Positions 61,855-64,000 of a DNA stretch of 64,000 bases are shown here, piece after piece. Origin of the DNA: Trichoplax sp. H2 (lineage: Eukaryota; Placozoa; Uniplacotomia; Trichoplacea); assembly GCA_003344405.1 (NCBI GenBank), contig NOWV01000029.1:496001-560000 (forward strand), in the 5' to 3' direction. Numbering within the stretch: the stretch's first letter is position 1; each line of letters opens with the position of its first letter. Below the pieces are notes generated by a model, which searched no databases, had not been told where the DNA came from, and worked only from the letters and a program-made list of their open reading frames with translations. The translations under genes were made by a program, and so were the position numbers.

Positions 61855-63460
61855 AAGTGTTTTTGGTATTATTTATACCCAAACTTGAAATACTTGATGG
61901 AAGTGGTTGTAAAACCACATGGCCATTTTGACATACAATAATTTATGCAAAGCTTCTTATATGCTGTTAGTTTTACGCGAATGGAAACCTTGTCAAGTAT
62001 TATGATTTGCTGAGGAATGCAAATTTATCACTTTATGTATAGCGCCGTAATAGGTGCCCATACTATCTATGATGGTGGGATAACATCTATACTCTAGTCA
62101 TTTAATGAATACTTAGCACAAGCTACTGTACAGTCAATATGAGTATAATATCTTAAGATGGAATGCATATTGACATAGGTCGTGTGCCTATCTTGTTTAT
62201 AAAACGTATTAAAACTTTTCATTGGATATTCATCTTATTTAGACGATACAGTATGAATGTTGTGTCGTACCATTTCATAAAGCTTAATTAGATTCTTTGC
62301 ACACAAGATATTTTATTTGCCTGTGCACTTAGTAGCATGATTAAAATTTTATTGTTCAATAAATTTGTCAAGATTTACGCTTGTGACAACTTGGAGATTT
62401 CAATCTTGGATGCAGAATAGTGGCTGATATATAAAGCATGCTATCATTACTAAATCATTTCAAATACAGTACATCAGTATGAGCCAGCTTGGTTTTTCCT
62501 TCAACAGCTATGTATTGCTGTATACGTACTTGTATACAACTTGGTTATAAATCAAAATCGATTTTTTTAGGCATTTCAGAAATTGAAATTTGTGATTAAT
62601 TACGTTCGGGGGCGATACTTTTAGTTTTTAGTACTAGTAAATCCCTAACTTCAGGAATGGATCTTTGCTATCGTGATAAATTTTTCTATTTAGTAGTTTT
62701 TATTGAAAAAGCACCTTGGTCTTTGCAAGTTTGCGACAGGATTACAATACGTAAGGTACGAGTACGGTCAGGGACTTTTTAAGAAATCCTTAAAAAGTCC
62801 CTGGTACGGGCATATTGACTGTAACGACTAGTGTGGAATGAAATAGCATGTTGGTTTCGGCAGTAATTTTTTTATTCCATGTTATATCTATAATTAATTT
62901 TAGAAATAACAAATAATCACCAGTCTACTTCATAAACAATTCTGTACCTGATCGAATTATTGTTCATCAGTTTTATAAAAAATCGTCAATTGCATCTTTG
63001 AAGTAGTTGTAATAGGACTCTACATAAGATAATTTAGCTTGAGACAAATTATTATCCTATTTAAGATAGTAATTTACCAATTCTCTATCATGTAGAAATG
63101 CTTCATTGTATTATAGTGACCGAATCAGTTCAATAAGTATTACTAGAATTAAACTATACCATACTAACAAGTTGCTATAGTAGTACAGTTCAGATACTGT
63201 ACAAGGCTGGTAGGAAGAATTCTAGATATAACGTAAAGATCTATTCTAGATTGTATCATAGTCCGATCATATTGATCGACTCAATAGCTACGAGGACAGC
63301 AATGTGTAATTAGATTATTACTGCGATCTTGTAACGAAAATTTGTAAGAGATCAAAGGTAAAGTAGTCGCAGCTATTCCAACCAATAGTGCCAGTGATTA
63401 AATCAGGCTATAACTCCATTTGATAAGTACTTATGTCAGTCGTTGATTATATTATTGGAA
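61855..63460. other. Convergent spacer between ABHD4/5 and PGLS
   Basis: About 1.6 kb, holding both 3' flanks. A perfect 15-bp hairpin is at 62769-62803. No further gene was recognised. Confidence 0.55.
62769..62803. repeat. Perfect 15-bp inverted repeat with 5-nt loop
   Basis: CAGGGACTTTTTAAG (62769-62783), loop AAATC, then CTTAAAAAGTCCCTG (62789-62803). The flanks GTACGG and GGTACGGG add related words on both sides. It is intergenic and non-coding; it could be a hairpin RNA, a transposon end or a cruciform site. Confidence 0.9.
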
Positions 63461-64000
63461 TTATTGTAGTTTACTAGCTGCGCCACGATCGAGAAACCAA
63501 ATATGTTCACCGTTGGTTAACTTTACTCTTGCAGATGGAAATGACTGATCGTTATCACAGATTATCTTTTTCAAGACATCAGCCTTTGCTTCGCCAGTAC
63601 ATACGAAAGCTACACTTTTTGCGGCATTAATAATGGGATAGGTTAAAGTGATTCTTTGCGGTGGTGGTTTAGGAGAATCCGAAATGAAGGAAACAAGTGA
63701 ACTTGTTTCTGTTAATAAAGAATGGCCTGGAAACAAAGAGCACGTATGACCATCGGGTCCCATACCAAGTAATAATAAATCGAGAGATGGAATGCTAACG
63801 CCTGGATAGAGTGAACGCAACTTCTTTTCGTAATCAGCTGCTGCTGCTTCTAGCGGTAAACTATAATCTAGAATAATTTCACCGCCAACTTGTGTAGGTA
63901 ATTTTCTACCAATATGCTGCTTGTATGCGTTATAGTTACTTTCTTTATCATCTAATGATACATAACGCTCATCACATAGCAATACCTGCCAGTGTCCATA
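63461..64000 (-). CDS. PGLS: 6-phosphogluconolactonase, C-terminal exon, 5' cut by window edge
   Basis: One open frame of 179 codons plus stop runs in phase to the window end; the visible start reads YGHWQVLLCDERYV, matching the human segment before CDERLV. Diagnostic segments follow: DKESNYNAYKQHI, LDLLLLGMGPDGHTCSLFPGH, SDSPKPPPQRITLTYPIINAA and VAFVCTGEAKADVLK, ending IWFLDRGAASKLQ. The enzyme hydrolyses 6-phosphoglucono-delta-lactone to 6-phosphogluconate, the second step of the oxidative pentose phosphate pathway, in the cytosol. Residues of the active site (the DGHTCSLFP loop and SDSPKPP) are intact. About 75-80 N-terminal residues lie beyond position 64000. It looks like a normal, functional copy. 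Confidence 0.97.
   Translation of the reverse strand, partial: YGHWQVLLCDERYVSLDDKESNYNAYKQHIGRKLPTQVGGEIILDYSLPLEAAAADYEKKLRSLYPGVSIPSLDLLLLGMGPDGHTCSLFPGHSLLTETSSLVSFISDSPKPPPQRITLTYPIINAAKSVAFVCTGEAKADVLKKIICDNDQSFPSARVKLTNGEHIWFLDRGAASKLQ

Noticed and set aside
1-64000. tRNA, rRNA, CRISPR, bacterial operon or integrated viral genes
   Set aside because: No tRNA B-box/cloverleaf, rRNA, spaced repeat array, polymerase, integrase or capsid gene was seen; coding regions are spliced eukaryotic genes.

Overview
The window looks like an AT-rich animal nuclear genome. Genes are split into short exons by mostly short GT-AG introns, intergenic spacers are long and very AT-rich, and nearly every recognisable gene belongs to the old animal repertoire: SIRT5, CTF8, GAS8/DRC4, LRRC69, RAB5IF, RABIF/MSS4, rhophilin, ABHD4/5, PGLS, UPRT, GFOD and a class A GPCR. 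Compact early-branching-animal genes with vertebrate-like domain structure suggest a placozoan (Trichoplax or Hoilungia type). That assignment is inference; no rRNA or other taxonomic marker is present.

Layout. 1-2.1 kb: repeat-rich DNA with an imperfect hairpin, a ~161-bp minisatellite and dense TACTGTACAGTA-type palindromes. 2.1-4.1 kb (+): UPRT. 6.2-7.4 kb (-): GFOD-type oxidoreductase with an apparent 1-nt frame break. 7.4-11.5 kb: spacer with a MITE-like inverted repeat. 11.5-13.5 kb (-): complete eight-exon SIRT5. 14.5-15.0 kb (+): CTF8, first exon not found. 16.1-17.4 kb (-): a three-exon secreted avidin-family gene. 17.4-25.4 kb: spacer with one possible small gene and a direct repeat. 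25.4-26.6 kb (+): intronless class A GPCR with degenerate signature motifs. 26.6-31.5 kb: spacer. 31.6-34.9 kb (+): GAS8/DRC4, 14 exons. 36.8-39.4 kb (+): LRRC69, 10 exons. 40.4-41.7 kb (-): RAB5IF with a second apparent 1-nt frame break. 42.5-43.4 kb (+): RABIF, divergent from RAB5IF. 45.7-54.3 kb (-): 19-exon rhophilin (HR1-BRO1-PDZ plus a ~400-residue acidic tail). 54.3-59.4 kb: spacer with poly-G tracts, a four-copy tandem repeat and more TACTGTACAGTA palindromes. 59.4-61.9 kb (+): ABHD4/ABHD5-family hydrolase. 63.5-64.0 kb (-): 3' part of 6-phosphogluconolactonase, running off the window.

The genes do not form a pathway. Shared themes are cilia (GAS8), Rho and Rab signalling (rhophilin, RABIF, RAB5IF) and housekeeping metabolism (PGLS, SIRT5, UPRT). 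Exon models were built by hand from splice sites and from remembered vertebrate orthologues. Most exons join in phase without forcing, which is the main support for the models. The most unusual gene is the avidin homologue, with its signal peptide, mostly conserved biotin pocket and very basic C-terminal tail. No CRISPR array, tRNA or rRNA was seen.
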